Shown: positions 47,072 through 55,895 of the stretch, piece after piece
How the letters are laid out: every line of letters starts with the position of its first letter
Numbering within the stretch: position 1 is the stretch's first letter
Origin: Kaistella solincola
GTDB taxonomy: Bacteria; Bacteroidota; Bacteroidia; Flavobacteriales; Weeksellaceae
Direction: 5' to 3'
Length of the DNA stretch: 64,000 nucleotides
Assembly (NCBI RefSeq): GCF_000812875.1
Contig: NZ_JSYK01000003.1
Span: 806,001 to 870,000, forward strand
Notes under the pieces: model-generated
Databases searched by the model: none
What the model saw: the letters and a program-made list of their open reading frames with translations, nothing else
Told to the model about the DNA's origin: nothing
Made by a program: the position numbers and the translations under genes

Positions 47072-47596
47072 ATGAAATATTGTGCTTTTCTGCGCGGAAT
47101 AAATGTCAACGGAACCCGAATGAAAATGGCTGAAGTTTGCGAGGTTTTCGAAAATTGCGGTATGCAGGAAGTTTCCTCGGTTTTAGCCACCGGAAATATT
47201 TTGTTTTCCTCGGGAAAGAACGAAGCTGAGCTTAAAAATATTCTTGAGGAAAAACTCAGTTCACACTTCGGTTACGAAGCATTTTTGTTTTTAAAAACGG
47301 AAAACGAGGTAAAAGGAATTTTGGAAAAAAACCCCTTTCAAGCAGCCAATAATTTTCACCACTATGTTTTTATCACTTCCGAAAATACCGCTTCACTTTT
47401 AAATGAAAAATTTGAAATCTGTCAAAAAAGTGAAGGTGAAAAAGGAATTCTTCTCGCTGATGTTTTTTACTGGCAGGTTGAAAAAGGAAACACGCTGGAT
47501 TCTGATTTTGGTAAAATCCTTGGCAACAAAAACTTTAAAGAAAAACTCACCAGCAGAAATATCAACACGCTGGAAAAAATTGCGCTGAAATTTTAG
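47072..47596 (+). CDS. DUF1697 family protein
   Basis: 174 residues. MKYCAFLRGINVNGTRMKMA and VSSVLATGNILFSSGKNEAE are the family signature; the rest is two alpha/beta repeats. No catalytic residue is established for the family and the function is unknown. Single gene, 70 bases after the DUF2723 terminator region. Its 3' end is followed by a weak hairpin (AGCCTCAAATAGCGGG region, 47612-47640) and then the kdsA promoter. Confidence 0.92.
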   Translation: MKYCAFLRGINVNGTRMKMAEVCEVFENCGMQEVSSVLATGNILFSSGKNEAELKNILEEKLSSHFGYEAFLFLKTENEVKGILEKNPFQAANNFHHYVFITSENTASLLNEKFEICQKSEGEKGILLADVFYWQVEKGNTLDSDFGKILGNKNFKEKLTSRNINTLEKIALKF

Positions 47597-47656
47597 CTTT
47601 AGCAAAAACTAAAAAAAGCCTCAAATAGCGGGAAATTTTTTCAAACAGAAAATCCG

Positions 47657-47664
47657 TATTTTTG
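47657..47664 (+). promoter_or_regulatory. -7 box TATTTTTG of kdsA
   Basis: TATTTTTG followed by CACC, 31 bases before the ATG at 47696. No clear -33 box. Confidence 0.55.
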
Positions 47665-47695
47665 CACCTATCAATTTCCTTTAAAAACGATTATC

Positions 47696-48505
47696 ATGAT
47701 TCAGTATTTAGAAAATATTCACCACAAAGATTCGAAAAACTTTTTTCTCATCGCCGGTCCGTGCATTATCGAAGGTGAAGAAATGGCGCTGAACATCGCG
47801 GAAAAAGTCGTGGAAATGACCAACAAATACCAAATCCCGTATATTTTTAAAGGAAGTTTTAAAAAAGCCAACCGCAGTCGCGTAGATTCATTTACCACGA
47901 TTGGCGAAGAAAAATCTCTGGAAATTCTAAAAAAAGTTGGTGAAACTTTCAATATTCCAACCACCACAGATATTCACGAAAATGAACATGCAGCTTTAGC
48001 AGCAAATTACGTTGATGTCCTTCAAATTCCGGCTTTTTTGGTTCGCCAAACCGATTTGCTCATTGCCGCAGCAAAAACCGGAAAATGTGTAAGCTTGAAA
48101 AAAGGTCAGTTTCTTTCACCGGAATCCATGCAGTTTGCGGTAGAAAAAGTTCATGATTCGGGCAATCAAAAAACTGCGATCATCGAACGCGGTAATTCTT
48201 TTGGTTACACCGATTTGGTCGTAGATTTCCGTGGAATCCCGACAATGCAAAATTATGCGCCGGTGATTTTGGATGTCACGCATTCTTTACAGCAGCCGAA
48301 CCAAAGTTCGGGCGTAACCGGCGGCCGACCGGAATTAATTGAAACCATTGCAAAAGCAGGTATTGCGGTAGGCGCGGACGGACTTTTCATTGAAACACAT
48401 CCGGATCCAAGCTGCGCACTTTCAGACGGAGCGAATATGCTTCGACTTGACAAACTTGAAGAATTGTTGCAAAAACTAACAAGAATAAGGGAAGCGATTT
48501 TATAA
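47696..48505 (+). CDS. kdsA: 3-deoxy-8-phosphooctulonate synthase
   Basis: 269 residues. Condenses phosphoenolpyruvate with arabinose 5-phosphate to give KDO 8-phosphate for lipopolysaccharide. FFLIAGPCIIEGEEMAL, FKGSFKKANRSRVDSF, GFxG-type and IERGNSFGYTDLVVDFRG, and DVTHSLQQPNQSSGVTGGRP are diagnostic. Cys in AGPC and His/Asp residues suggest the metal-dependent form, but this is not certain. The stop codon lies inside the terminator stem (48491-48517). Confidence 0.96.
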   Translation: MIQYLENIHHKDSKNFFLIAGPCIIEGEEMALNIAEKVVEMTNKYQIPYIFKGSFKKANRSRVDSFTTIGEEKSLEILKKVGETFNIPTTTDIHENEHAALAANYVDVLQIPAFLVRQTDLLIAAAKTGKCVSLKKGQFLSPESMQFAVEKVHDSGNQKTAIIERGNSFGYTDLVVDFRGIPTMQNYAPVILDVTHSLQQPNQSSGVTGGRPELIETIAKAGIAVGADGLFIETHPDPSCALSDGANMLRLDKLEELLQKLTRIREAIL

Positions 48506-48517
48506 TCGCTTTTTTTC
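48491..48517 (+). terminator. Terminator overlapping the kdsA stop codon
   Basis: AAGCGATT-TTAT-AATCGCTT then T-run; TAA of kdsA lies in the loop/right arm. Confidence 0.88.
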
Positions 48518-48620
48518 TTAGGTTTTTTAAGCAGAATTAAAAATTACCGGCTTAAAGCACCGAATTTTCCTCAATGAAATTCTATGATTTTTGTTATCTT
48601 TAAAATCTAGATTTTTCCCC

Positions 48621-51050
48621 TTGAAAAAAATAAAAATTCTCGTCTTTTTGCTGCCAATTTTTGCTTCCTCGCAAATAAGTTTAAAAGTTTTGGATGAAGC
48701 AGGTCGCCCGGTTTCTAAAGCAAATGTTTCCTATAACAATCTAAATTTTTCCACCGACCAAAATGGTTTTTTAAGCATTCCAGTCGCTGATTCGGAACAG
48801 ATTTTACGGGTTGAAAAGGCAAATTTTTCTGGTTTTTCTAAAACGGTAAAACCGAACCCGAAAGTGCAGAATATTACGGTTTTGTTTCTTGATGCAAACC
48901 GGGAAGTCGCGATACAGGAAGTTGTTTTTCAGAAAAAGGGAAAACCGAAAATCACCGATTTAACCTCGGTTGAAATTTCTGCGAAAGAAGCACAGCAGGT
49001 TGCCTCGCTTTCGGGGGGTGTGGAAGGGCTTTTGAAAACTTTACCTTCGGTAAATTCCAACGCTGAACTTTCGTCGCAATACATGGTGCGCGGTGGAAAT
49101 TATGATGAAAATCTTATTTACATTAATGATATTGAGATTTATCGCCCGTTTTTAATCCGGAATTCTCTGCAGGAAGGTTTAAGCATCATCAATCCGGATA
49201 TGGTGCAATCGATCAATTTTTCCGCTGGTGGTTTTGAAGCCAAATACGGCGATAAAATGTCGTCCTCGTTAAATATCTATTATCGTCAACCAACGAAGTT
49301 TGAAATTTCCGGTGAGGCAAGCTTAATCGGCGCAAGACTTTCCACCGGTTTTGCGTCTAAAAATCAAAAGCTTTCCGCACTGTTTTCGGGAAGATATCGA
49401 AATACCAATTTGGTTTTGAATACGCTGAATGAAGAAACCGATTTTAATCCGCAATATACCGATTTTCAGAGTTATATCAATTATAAATTTAATGATAAAT
49501 GGGCGGTTTCATTCATCGGATATTGGAGCAAAAATGATTATGAAATGCTGCCGAAAGCCAAAGACGTGGAATTCGGAACTCTGCAAACGCCATTAAAACT
49601 GACAGTTTTCTATGACGGAAAGGAAGACGATCAGTACAAAAATATGATGGGAACGGCTTCCCTTCATTTTAAGCCGAACAAAAAATGGTCTTTTAGCCTC
49701 GATAATTTTGCATATCAAAACCGCGAGAGAGAATATTATTCTGTGGCGTCAGGTTATTTGCTTCAAACTTTTGATCCGGTTACCGGCGCGCCCGTAACTT
49801 CGTATGACGTGGGTGGCCAGATCGATCACGCGCGCAACGATTTGCAGGTAAAAACCTACGGTTCGCAACTGAAAGGGAAATTTTCACCAACCGTGAATAC
49901 CGATTTTGAAGCCGGTTTTAAATTCGAAAAGGAAAATCTGAAAGACCTTACAAACGAGTGGCAACTCGTGGATTCTTTAGGTTATAGTTCGCCGCGTGAT
50001 TATGCAAATCCAGGGACTTTAGACACTTCAGATCTACGTTTAAAATACCATATTTCCGGGCAAAATAACATTCAGCCGACACGTCTTTCCGGTTATGCGC
50101 AGTATTCCACGAAATTTTACTGGAATGAAAACCGCGTTTTTGTCAACGCCGGTGTTCGCGCTTCGCATTGGGATTTCAATGATGAAACCATTATTTCACC
50201 ACGCGCGCAAGTCGCTGTAAAACCAGATTGGGAGCTGGATATGCTGTTTAAACTTTCGGGCGGAATTTATTACCAGGCGCCATTTTACAAAGAGATTAAA
50301 GATGTAGATGGCAGTTTTAATCCAAATATAAAATCTCAGCGTTCGCTTCAGCTTATTTTCGGAAATGATTTTGAATTTAAAATGGCAGACCGTCCGTTTA
50401 AGCTGACAACGGAAGCGTATTATAAAAAAATGGATCATTTAATCCCGTATTATCTGGATAATATCAGAATCCGCTATTCCGGGAAAAACAATGCTGAAGG
50501 TTACGCATACGGTTTGGACACGCGACTTTTCGGTGAATTTGTTCCAGGTGTAGATTCCTGGATTTCTGCCAGCTACGCGCGGGTTTTTGAAAATATTAAT
50601 GATAAAGGTTACATTCCAAGACCGACCGATCCACGTTTCCGGTTTTCGATGTTTTTTCAGGATTATATGCCGAAATTTCCTTCGATGCGAGTGAACCTGA
50701 CTTTGATGTATTCAAGCGGTCTGCCGAGTGGAACACCTGTGACTTTTAAGGCTGATGGAACGCCGGACTTCGAAGCTCCATACCGTTACCAAAAAACATT
50801 ACCGTCTTACAAACGTGTGGACATTGGTTTGTCCAAAGTTTTTATCGATCAGAAAGACCATAAAATAAATGGTGCTTTTTGGGAAAATTTTAAAGAACTG
50901 ACTTTAGGTGTTCAGATTTTCAATGCATTTAACATTAATAATACCGTTGCGAATCAGTGGGTAAATGATGTGAATTCGGGTTATATTTATCCAGTTCCGG
51001 TGCGGTTGACCGGACGGTTTTTCAATGTAAAACTGGATTTTAAGCTTTAA
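48621..51050 (+). CDS. TonB-dependent outer-membrane receptor
   Basis: About 809 residues. A signal peptide (KKIKILVFLLPIFASSQ) precedes a carboxypeptidase-regulatory-like beta domain (VLDEAGRPVSKANVSYNN), a plug (LKTLPSVNSNAELSSQYMVR, GGNYDENLIYINDIEIYRPF) and a 22-strand-type barrel ending in the aromatic NVKLDFKL. No SusD partner is encoded next to it, so it is not a classic SusCD pair; the ligand is unknown. The start is TTG at 48621; there is no ATG in frame before the signal peptide, and a weak -7-like box (TATCTTTA, 48595-48602) lies upstream of it. Confidence 0.92.
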   Translation: MKKIKILVFLLPIFASSQISLKVLDEAGRPVSKANVSYNNLNFSTDQNGFLSIPVADSEQILRVEKANFSGFSKTVKPNPKVQNITVLFLDANREVAIQEVVFQKKGKPKITDLTSVEISAKEAQQVASLSGGVEGLLKTLPSVNSNAELSSQYMVRGGNYDENLIYINDIEIYRPFLIRNSLQEGLSIINPDMVQSINFSAGGFEAKYGDKMSSSLNIYYRQPTKFEISGEASLIGARLSTGFASKNQKLSALFSGRYRNTNLVLNTLNEETDFNPQYTDFQSYINYKFNDKWAVSFIGYWSKNDYEMLPKAKDVEFGTLQTPLKLTVFYDGKEDDQYKNMMGTASLHFKPNKKWSFSLDNFAYQNREREYYSVASGYLLQTFDPVTGAPVTSYDVGGQIDHARNDLQVKTYGSQLKGKFSPTVNTDFEAGFKFEKENLKDLTNEWQLVDSLGYSSPRDYANPGTLDTSDLRLKYHISGQNNIQPTRLSGYAQYSTKFYWNENRVFVNAGVRASHWDFNDETIISPRAQVAVKPDWELDMLFKLSGGIYYQAPFYKEIKDVDGSFNPNIKSQRSLQLIFGNDFEFKMADRPFKLTTEAYYKKMDHLIPYYLDNIRIRYSGKNNAEGYAYGLDTRLFGEFVPGVDSWISASYARVFENINDKGYIPRPTDPRFRFSMFFQDYMPKFPSMRVNLTLMYSSGLPSGTPVTFKADGTPDFEAPYRYQKTLPSYKRVDIGLSKVFIDQKDHKINGAFWENFKELTLGVQIFNAFNINNTVANQWVNDVNSGYIYPVPVRLTGRFFNVKLDFKL

Positions 51051-51058
51051 TTCAAAAC

Positions 51059-51090
51059 GAAAAAAATGCCGCTAAAGCAGCATTTTTTTT
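51059..51090. terminator. Recurrent hairpin between the receptor and nitrilase genes
   Basis: AAAAAATGC-CGCTAAAGCA-GCATTTTTT, nine-base-pair outer stem with T-run on both strands, 9 bases after the receptor stop. Confidence 0.85.
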
Positions 51091-51113
51091 GATTTTATAT
51101 TTTATTACGTAAT

Positions 51114-52643
51114 TTATTGCTCCGAATCTGTTTCCGAATCCTGATGAGAAATTGTGTCGTACAAATCTTTCCGGCGGTCGCTCATCGTGCGTACAGCACC
51201 GTAATGATGCAGTTCTTTCAGCAGATTTAGATCAACATCAACAATTAGTGTAGATTCCGTATTTGGTGTTGCTTCACCTTTTATCGCGTTGGACGGGAAA
51301 GCAAAATCCGAAGGCGTGAAAACCGCAGCCTGACCATACTGGATATCCATATTATTTACACCCGGCAAATTTCCCACACAACCTGCAATTGCGACGTAAC
51401 ATTCGTTTTCAATCGCTCTTGCAGAAGCGCAATTCCGCACGCGCATATATGCATTTTGAGTATCGGTTAAATACGGAACAAACAATATTTTCATGCCTTG
51501 ATCCGCTAAAAGTCGCGGCAATTCCGGAAATTCTACATCATAGCAAATCACTAAACCAACTTTTCCGCAATCGGTGTCGATGACTTTTATAGAATTTCCG
51601 CCTTTCATGCCGTAATATTTTCTTTCGTTCGGCGTGATGTGGACTTTTCGGTGTTCATCAATTTTTCCGTCGCGGTGCAGCAAATAGCTAATGTTGTACA
51701 GTTCCTCATTTTCCACCAAAGGCATGCTTCCACCAACGATGTTGATGTTGTACGCAATCGCGAGCTGAGACAGTTTATTCTTAATATCTTCCGTAAGTTC
51801 AGCCAGTTTGAACATGCTGTCTCTTTCGCTCAAATGGTTGAAAGGCGCAAGCAACGGCGTATTGAAAAATTCCGGGAACATGATGAAATCCGATTTGTAA
51901 TCCGCCATCACATTCACGAAAAATTCTACCTGCTCATAAAAAGCGTCAAGGTCTTTAAAATGCCGCATCTGCCACTGAATTAAGCCCAAACGGATTACAG
52001 AATCCTGCATGGTGTTGGGTTTTTTGCTGTAATAGATGTTGTTCCACTGCATCAAAACCGCGTTTTCTTCGGAATTTGCGTCTTCGGGCAGGTAATTTTT
52101 CAGCACCCGAATTGGCAGAAAATTATTCGCAAGCTGGAAACTTAAAACCGGATCATAAATTTCTTTTTTTCGAACCTGCTGAATATATTGGCGTGGCGAT
52201 AATTCTGCGCTGTATAAATGATAATTCGGAATTCTACCACCAATAATAATGGATTTTAGATTTAATTTTTCACACAAATCTTTACGCGCATCGTATAAAC
52301 GCCGTGCGAGCCGCAATTCGCGGAATTCCGGATCAACGAATATTTCAATTCCGTAGAGAACATTTCCGGTTTCTGAATGAGTGTTAAAGGTATAATTTCC
52401 CGTGATTTCGTTATAAGTATGATCGTCGCCAAAGAGCTCGTACTGAACTTTCAGCGCGAGACAAACCGCGGCAATTTTTCCATCGACGGTGATGCAAATT
52501 TGACCGTCGGGAAAAATTTTTATGAGCTTTTGAATGCTTTTTTTGGACCAGATGCTTTCGGACATTGTAGGATACGCTTTCTGCATGGTTTCCCGCAATT
52601 CATCATAATCATAGATTTCTAAATTTCTAATATCGATCTGCAT
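51114..52643 (-). CDS. GNAT acetyltransferase fused to a nitrilase-family amidohydrolase
   Basis: 509 residues. About 1-200 is a GNAT-like domain (GIEIFVDPEFRELRLARRLY carries the acetyl-CoA loop region). From about 215 to 490 is a carbon-nitrogen hydrolase with the catalytic triad: Glu in FIMFPEFFN (about 254), Lys in HRKVHITPNERKYYG (about 334) and Cys in GLVICYDVEFPELPR (about 366). Such fusions are known in Bacteroidota and Proteobacteria with unknown substrate; acylation then amide cleavage is only a guess. It is 18 bases after anmK on the same strand. Confidence 0.9.
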   Translation of the reverse strand: MQIDIRNLEIYDYDELRETMQKAYPTMSESIWSKKSIQKLIKIFPDGQICITVDGKIAAVCLALKVQYELFGDDHTYNEITGNYTFNTHSETGNVLYGIEIFVDPEFRELRLARRLYDARKDLCEKLNLKSIIIGGRIPNYHLYSAELSPRQYIQQVRKKEIYDPVLSFQLANNFLPIRVLKNYLPEDANSEENAVLMQWNNIYYSKKPNTMQDSVIRLGLIQWQMRHFKDLDAFYEQVEFFVNVMADYKSDFIMFPEFFNTPLLAPFNHLSERDSMFKLAELTEDIKNKLSQLAIAYNINIVGGSMPLVENEELYNISYLLHRDGKIDEHRKVHITPNERKYYGMKGGNSIKVIDTDCGKVGLVICYDVEFPELPRLLADQGMKILFVPYLTDTQNAYMRVRNCASARAIENECYVAIAGCVGNLPGVNNMDIQYGQAAVFTPSDFAFPSNAIKGEATPNTESTLIVDVDLNLLKELHHYGAVRTMSDRRKDLYDTISHQDSETDSEQ

Positions 52644-52661
52644 TTTCTTAAATTAAATTTG

Positions 52662-53711
52662 TTAAACAATAAGTCCGGACGAATGATCGTGCGAACTTCC
52701 GGTGGCTGAAGCCAAGGTGTTTATTTCATTTTTAAAGCGCAAAACGCCCATAAAAGCAAAGATGAGCGCTTCTTTAAAATTAATGATTTCGGCACCAGGA
52801 ATAATGATTTCAGCATTTGAATGAATACTAATTCTTTCAATCAAAAATTGGTTGTAAGTTCCGCCGCCGGAAAAAAGCACCTTTTTAAGGCCGAATTTTT
52901 CGAAAACCATCGCAATCTGCACTGCCGCGTGTTCCGTAAAAGTTGCTAAAATATCAACACTTTTTCCGTTTTTAAACAATGAAAAAATATGTTCGGAAAC
53001 CCATTCAATTCCGAGAGATTTTGGTGGATTTTTCTGGTAAAATGACAGCTTGTTCAGCTTTTCTAAAAGCTCTGTGTTGACTTTCCCGCTTCGTGCAAAA
53101 TCGCCGTTTTCATCAAAATTTTTACCTAGTTTCTGAGCAAATTTATTCAAAACAATATTGACGGGACAAATATCGAACGCTACCCGGCGCTGATTTTCTT
53201 TAAATGAAATATTCGAAAAACCGCCAATATTCAGGCAAGCGTCGTATTCTGAAAATAATAGTTCATCTCCAATCGGCACCAAAGGCGCGCCGTTTCCGCC
53301 CATTAAAACATCCTGACTGCGAAAATCATAAACTACGGGAATTCCGGTTAAAATTTTAATAGCTCGTCCGTCACCAATCTGGACCGTAAATTTTTTTTCG
53401 GGCTGATGAAAAACCGTGTGACCGTGCGAAGCAATTAAATCGATGTTTGTAAGCTGAAATTTTTCGATAAATTCCAGAACTTTTTCACCCAAATAAAAAC
53501 CGAATTCTGAGTGAAGTTCGAAAAGTTCTTCAGCAGAAATTTTCGTGGCATTTCGAAGCTTTTTTTCCAATTCTTCCGAATACGGAAAAGTTTCAGCATT
53601 TAAAATTTCGAAATTCCATTTTCCAAAATCATCTTTTTCAAAAGCTGCGTGACAGATATCGAGGCCATCGAGACTTGTTCCGGACATTAAACCTAAAGCA
53701 TGAAAAGTCAT
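52662..53711 (-). CDS. anmK: Anhydro-N-acetylmuramic acid kinase
   Basis: 349 residues. Converts anhydroMurNAc and ATP into MurNAc 6-phosphate in peptidoglycan recycling. MTFHALGLMSGTSLDGLDIC is the phosphate loop of the ASKHA fold; IASHGHTVFHQP, GDGRAIKILTGIPVVYDFRS and FSGGGTYNQFLIERI match the family. Length normal. Part of the leftward block from the outer-membrane protein through lptC. Confidence 0.96.
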   Translation of the reverse strand: MTFHALGLMSGTSLDGLDICHAAFEKDDFGKWNFEILNAETFPYSEELEKKLRNATKISAEELFELHSEFGFYLGEKVLEFIEKFQLTNIDLIASHGHTVFHQPEKKFTVQIGDGRAIKILTGIPVVYDFRSQDVLMGGNGAPLVPIGDELLFSEYDACLNIGGFSNISFKENQRRVAFDICPVNIVLNKFAQKLGKNFDENGDFARSGKVNTELLEKLNKLSFYQKNPPKSLGIEWVSEHIFSLFKNGKSVDILATFTEHAAVQIAMVFEKFGLKKVLFSGGGTYNQFLIERISIHSNAEIIIPGAEIINFKEALIFAFMGVLRFKNEINTLASATGSSHDHSSGLIV

Positions 53712-53744
53712 AAAATGAATTTTTGAAGGTGAGGAAAATCGAAA

Positions 53745-53775
53745 AAATTGCCTGCTTTAACGGCCTTTTTCCGGA
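53745..53775 (-). terminator. Recurrent hairpin containing the lptC stop codon
   Basis: Minus strand GCCGTTAAAGCAGGC then T-run (GCC/GGC ends); the TAA stop of lptC is in the loop. It may reduce read-through into anmK. Confidence 0.5.
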
Positions 53776-54347
53776 ATTTTCTGCGCGTTGATATCTCCGG
53801 AATTATTGAAAAAAGTGTATTCAGAAAAATCATCTTTAGCTTTCATTCCGTTCGCGCCAACGAGCGTAGAGCCGTCTTTGTCGGTTACATAAACCGTGTC
53901 CGTCGTGTAGATCAAGCGTTTCACCTGATCCCAATATACGGACTGCATGGCGAACATTTGGTTTTCATTACTTACAATTCGTACGTTTCCTTTGGCTTCG
54001 TAGAATTTTTTAACTTCATTAAATTTCGCATATTTCGCCGTAATTTTTCCTGGTACATTCGGTTTTTTTTTGTCGTAAAAAAGAATGTTTATTCCTTTTC
54101 GCGCCACGATGTACGGCGAATCTATATATTCAAATTTTTCAATGAGTGGAGCAGTGGCACGCAATTTCACCATTCCCGAATCGCGCTGCACGATATTCGC
54201 GTTGTAAATAATCTGCGACGGGAAATTGGTATTTCGGTTTTTGTTGATTTTCGTAAGGTCTTCTTCGCAGGAAATTAAACCAAAAAATATAGCACAACCC
54301 AGAAGGGCGGCTATATTTTTAGATTTTATTGCAGTTCGGAAACTCAT
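53757..54347 (-). CDS. lptC: LPS export ABC transporter periplasmic protein LptC, lipoprotein form
   Basis: 196 residues. The signal peptide has the lipobox GLISCEEDLTK, so the protein is likely lipidated, unlike the enterobacterial single-helix form. The rest is a curved beta-jellyroll with OstA-like repeats (LRATAPLIEKFEYIDSPYIV, GNVRIVSNENQMFAMQSVYW). Bridges the inner-membrane LptFG to LptA. Three bases separate it from the upstream membrane protein gene. Confidence 0.88.
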   Translation of the reverse strand: MSFRTAIKSKNIAALLGCAIFFGLISCEEDLTKINKNRNTNFPSQIIYNANIVQRDSGMVKLRATAPLIEKFEYIDSPYIVARKGINILFYDKKKPNVPGKITAKYAKFNEVKKFYEAKGNVRIVSNENQMFAMQSVYWDQVKRLIYTTDTVYVTDKDGSTLVGANGMKAKDDFSEYTFFNNSGDINAQKIPEKGR

Positions 54348-54350
54348 TTT

Positions 54351-55625
54351 CTAATCATAAAGTCGTTTATTAAACCACTTATCTGCAAAGTTAATTCCTA
54401 TTCTCAGGTTAATGAAATTCTGGCTGATTAAATTGTTTTCAAGCGTTCCGCGTTTTCCCAGTTCCAGGCCTAGATCAATTCCGCTCATGCGGCTCGCGCT
54501 ATTACTGTCAAACGGAAAGTGCATGCCGCCGGTAATCGCAAACTGGTTAATATCCGTTCCGTTCAGCTGAAGATTTCCTTTTTCATAATACGCTCCGTAA
54601 CGGTAAGTTACACGGGAAAAATAGCTGCGGAAATTGTTGAAATTCGGGATAAACCATCCACCCGCAGAAATTTTATAAGAATCTTGATAAGAGAACGGCT
54701 GACCTAAATATTGTACTGTTTCACCTTTTTTGTAATCTACCTGCGTACCGGCAAACCATTTACCATCTTTACCTAAACCGGCACCAACAGACACTTCCAT
54801 CGGAATCAGGTTTTTGTCTTCGCTGGCGCTTTCTTCAATAATGCTTTCGTTAGTTTTTATCTTGCCTGGCGCGTAAAAATAGGTGCTGTTTTTATAAGTG
54901 CTTTCCATTTGGCCGGTATTTCCGAAGGAATAGGTCGCACCAAATGTCAGTTTTTTATCTTTTTCTAAAGCTTTCTGATACGCGGTTCCTAAAGTAAAAT
55001 TAAAGGTTTTTATTTTATTTCGGGTTTCGTAACCGTTAATCAGCTCCGCGTTGCTCGCAGTAACTTCATTGATATCATATAAATTTCCAAAATAGAAATT
55101 GGTTCTTGCGCCTAAAGCAAACTCCGGTGAAATTTGATAGGAAAAAGCCGCCTGAATCATGTTCAAACCACCTTCGCCGCGGAAACTGCTCGCCGTAATG
55201 TCGCCGTTTTCGTTTTTTTCCTCCGTAAGGACTTCATATTTTTTCGAGCTGTAAGGCTGGTAACCCAAACCGAATTTCACTTTTGGTGAAAGCGGAAAAG
55301 CAAGCGAAATGTTGGATAAATAAGTGGAATGCTTTGTAGAATTGGCGTCGTTATAATCGGATTTGAAAAAATTATTTTCGTTGGTTCCTTCAACTTTAAA
55401 ACTGGTAAGTCCTAAATTTTTGTTCGCCGCCGGATTGCTGAAGTTAAAACTGTTGTTAAAATCCCAGACATACGCGGTAGAAACACCACCCATTGAATTG
55501 ATATCTACGGTATTGTCGTACTTTACATCTCCAATTCCGAAGGCAGCGTAAGGCGAATTACCAATCGATTGGGCATTTATAAAATAACCTGCCGCGATGA
55601 TCGGTAATACAAAAAATCTTTTCAT
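54351..55625 (-). CDS. Outer-membrane beta-barrel protein of unknown function, upstream of lptC
   Basis: 424 residues. A signal peptide (KRFFVLPIIAAGYFINAQ) and a string of amphipathic strands, starting with SIGNSPYAAFGIGDVKYDN. The arrangement (Ala/Gly/Asn-rich first strands, NPA motif in FNFSNPAANKNLGL) recalls FadL-type or PorQ-like barrels of Bacteroidota. The linkage to lptC (3 bases apart) suggests a role in outer-membrane lipid or LPS handling; this is position only. Confidence 0.85.
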   Translation of the reverse strand: MKRFFVLPIIAAGYFINAQSIGNSPYAAFGIGDVKYDNTVDINSMGGVSTAYVWDFNNSFNFSNPAANKNLGLTSFKVEGTNENNFFKSDYNDANSTKHSTYLSNISLAFPLSPKVKFGLGYQPYSSKKYEVLTEEKNENGDITASSFRGEGGLNMIQAAFSYQISPEFALGARTNFYFGNLYDINEVTASNAELINGYETRNKIKTFNFTLGTAYQKALEKDKKLTFGATYSFGNTGQMESTYKNSTYFYAPGKIKTNESIIEESASEDKNLIPMEVSVGAGLGKDGKWFAGTQVDYKKGETVQYLGQPFSYQDSYKISAGGWFIPNFNNFRSYFSRVTYRYGAYYEKGNLQLNGTDINQFAITGGMHFPFDSNSASRMSGIDLGLELGKRGTLENNLISQNFINLRIGINFADKWFNKRLYD

Positions 55626-55733
55626 TCTCTATTTTTAAAAATAATGCGCAAATATCTTAAATAATACTGAACTGTGAAAGCACATTTGGTTAAAGTTTGT
55701 TAAGCTTAAATACGCAAATCTGTACTGAATTTT

Positions 55734-55837
55734 AAAAAAAATGCCATTATAGCAGCAAATTTTTAATTCAGAAAAACGGCGTGATTTTTACCGAAAATGT
55801 AATCGGAGAAAATCTGTCGCTTGAACGGCAAATTTTT
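55734..55837. repeat. Two recurrent hairpin copies in a 270-base divergent intergenic region
   Basis: First TGCCATTATAGCAGCA with A/T-arms (55734-55764), second TGTCG-CTTGAA-CGGCA (55812-55837), both with a T-run on the + strand, both upstream of holB and of the outer-membrane protein gene. Confidence 0.55.
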
Positions 55838-55883
55838 CTGCTTTTCAAAGAATTTAGAAGTTCAGAAAAATGAAATTTTAAAT

Positions 55884-55891
55884 TATCTTTG
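55884..55891 (+). promoter_or_regulatory. -7 box TATCTTTG of holB
   Basis: TATCTTTG-AAGC-ATG: only four bases to the start codon, predicting a leaderless mRNA. Confidence 0.6.
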
Positions 55892-55895
55892 AAGC

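Noticed and set aside
48621..51050. SusC of a polysaccharide utilisation locus
   Set aside because: No SusD-like gene or glycan enzymes lie next to it; the N-terminal regulatory-like domain is common to many TonB receptors.
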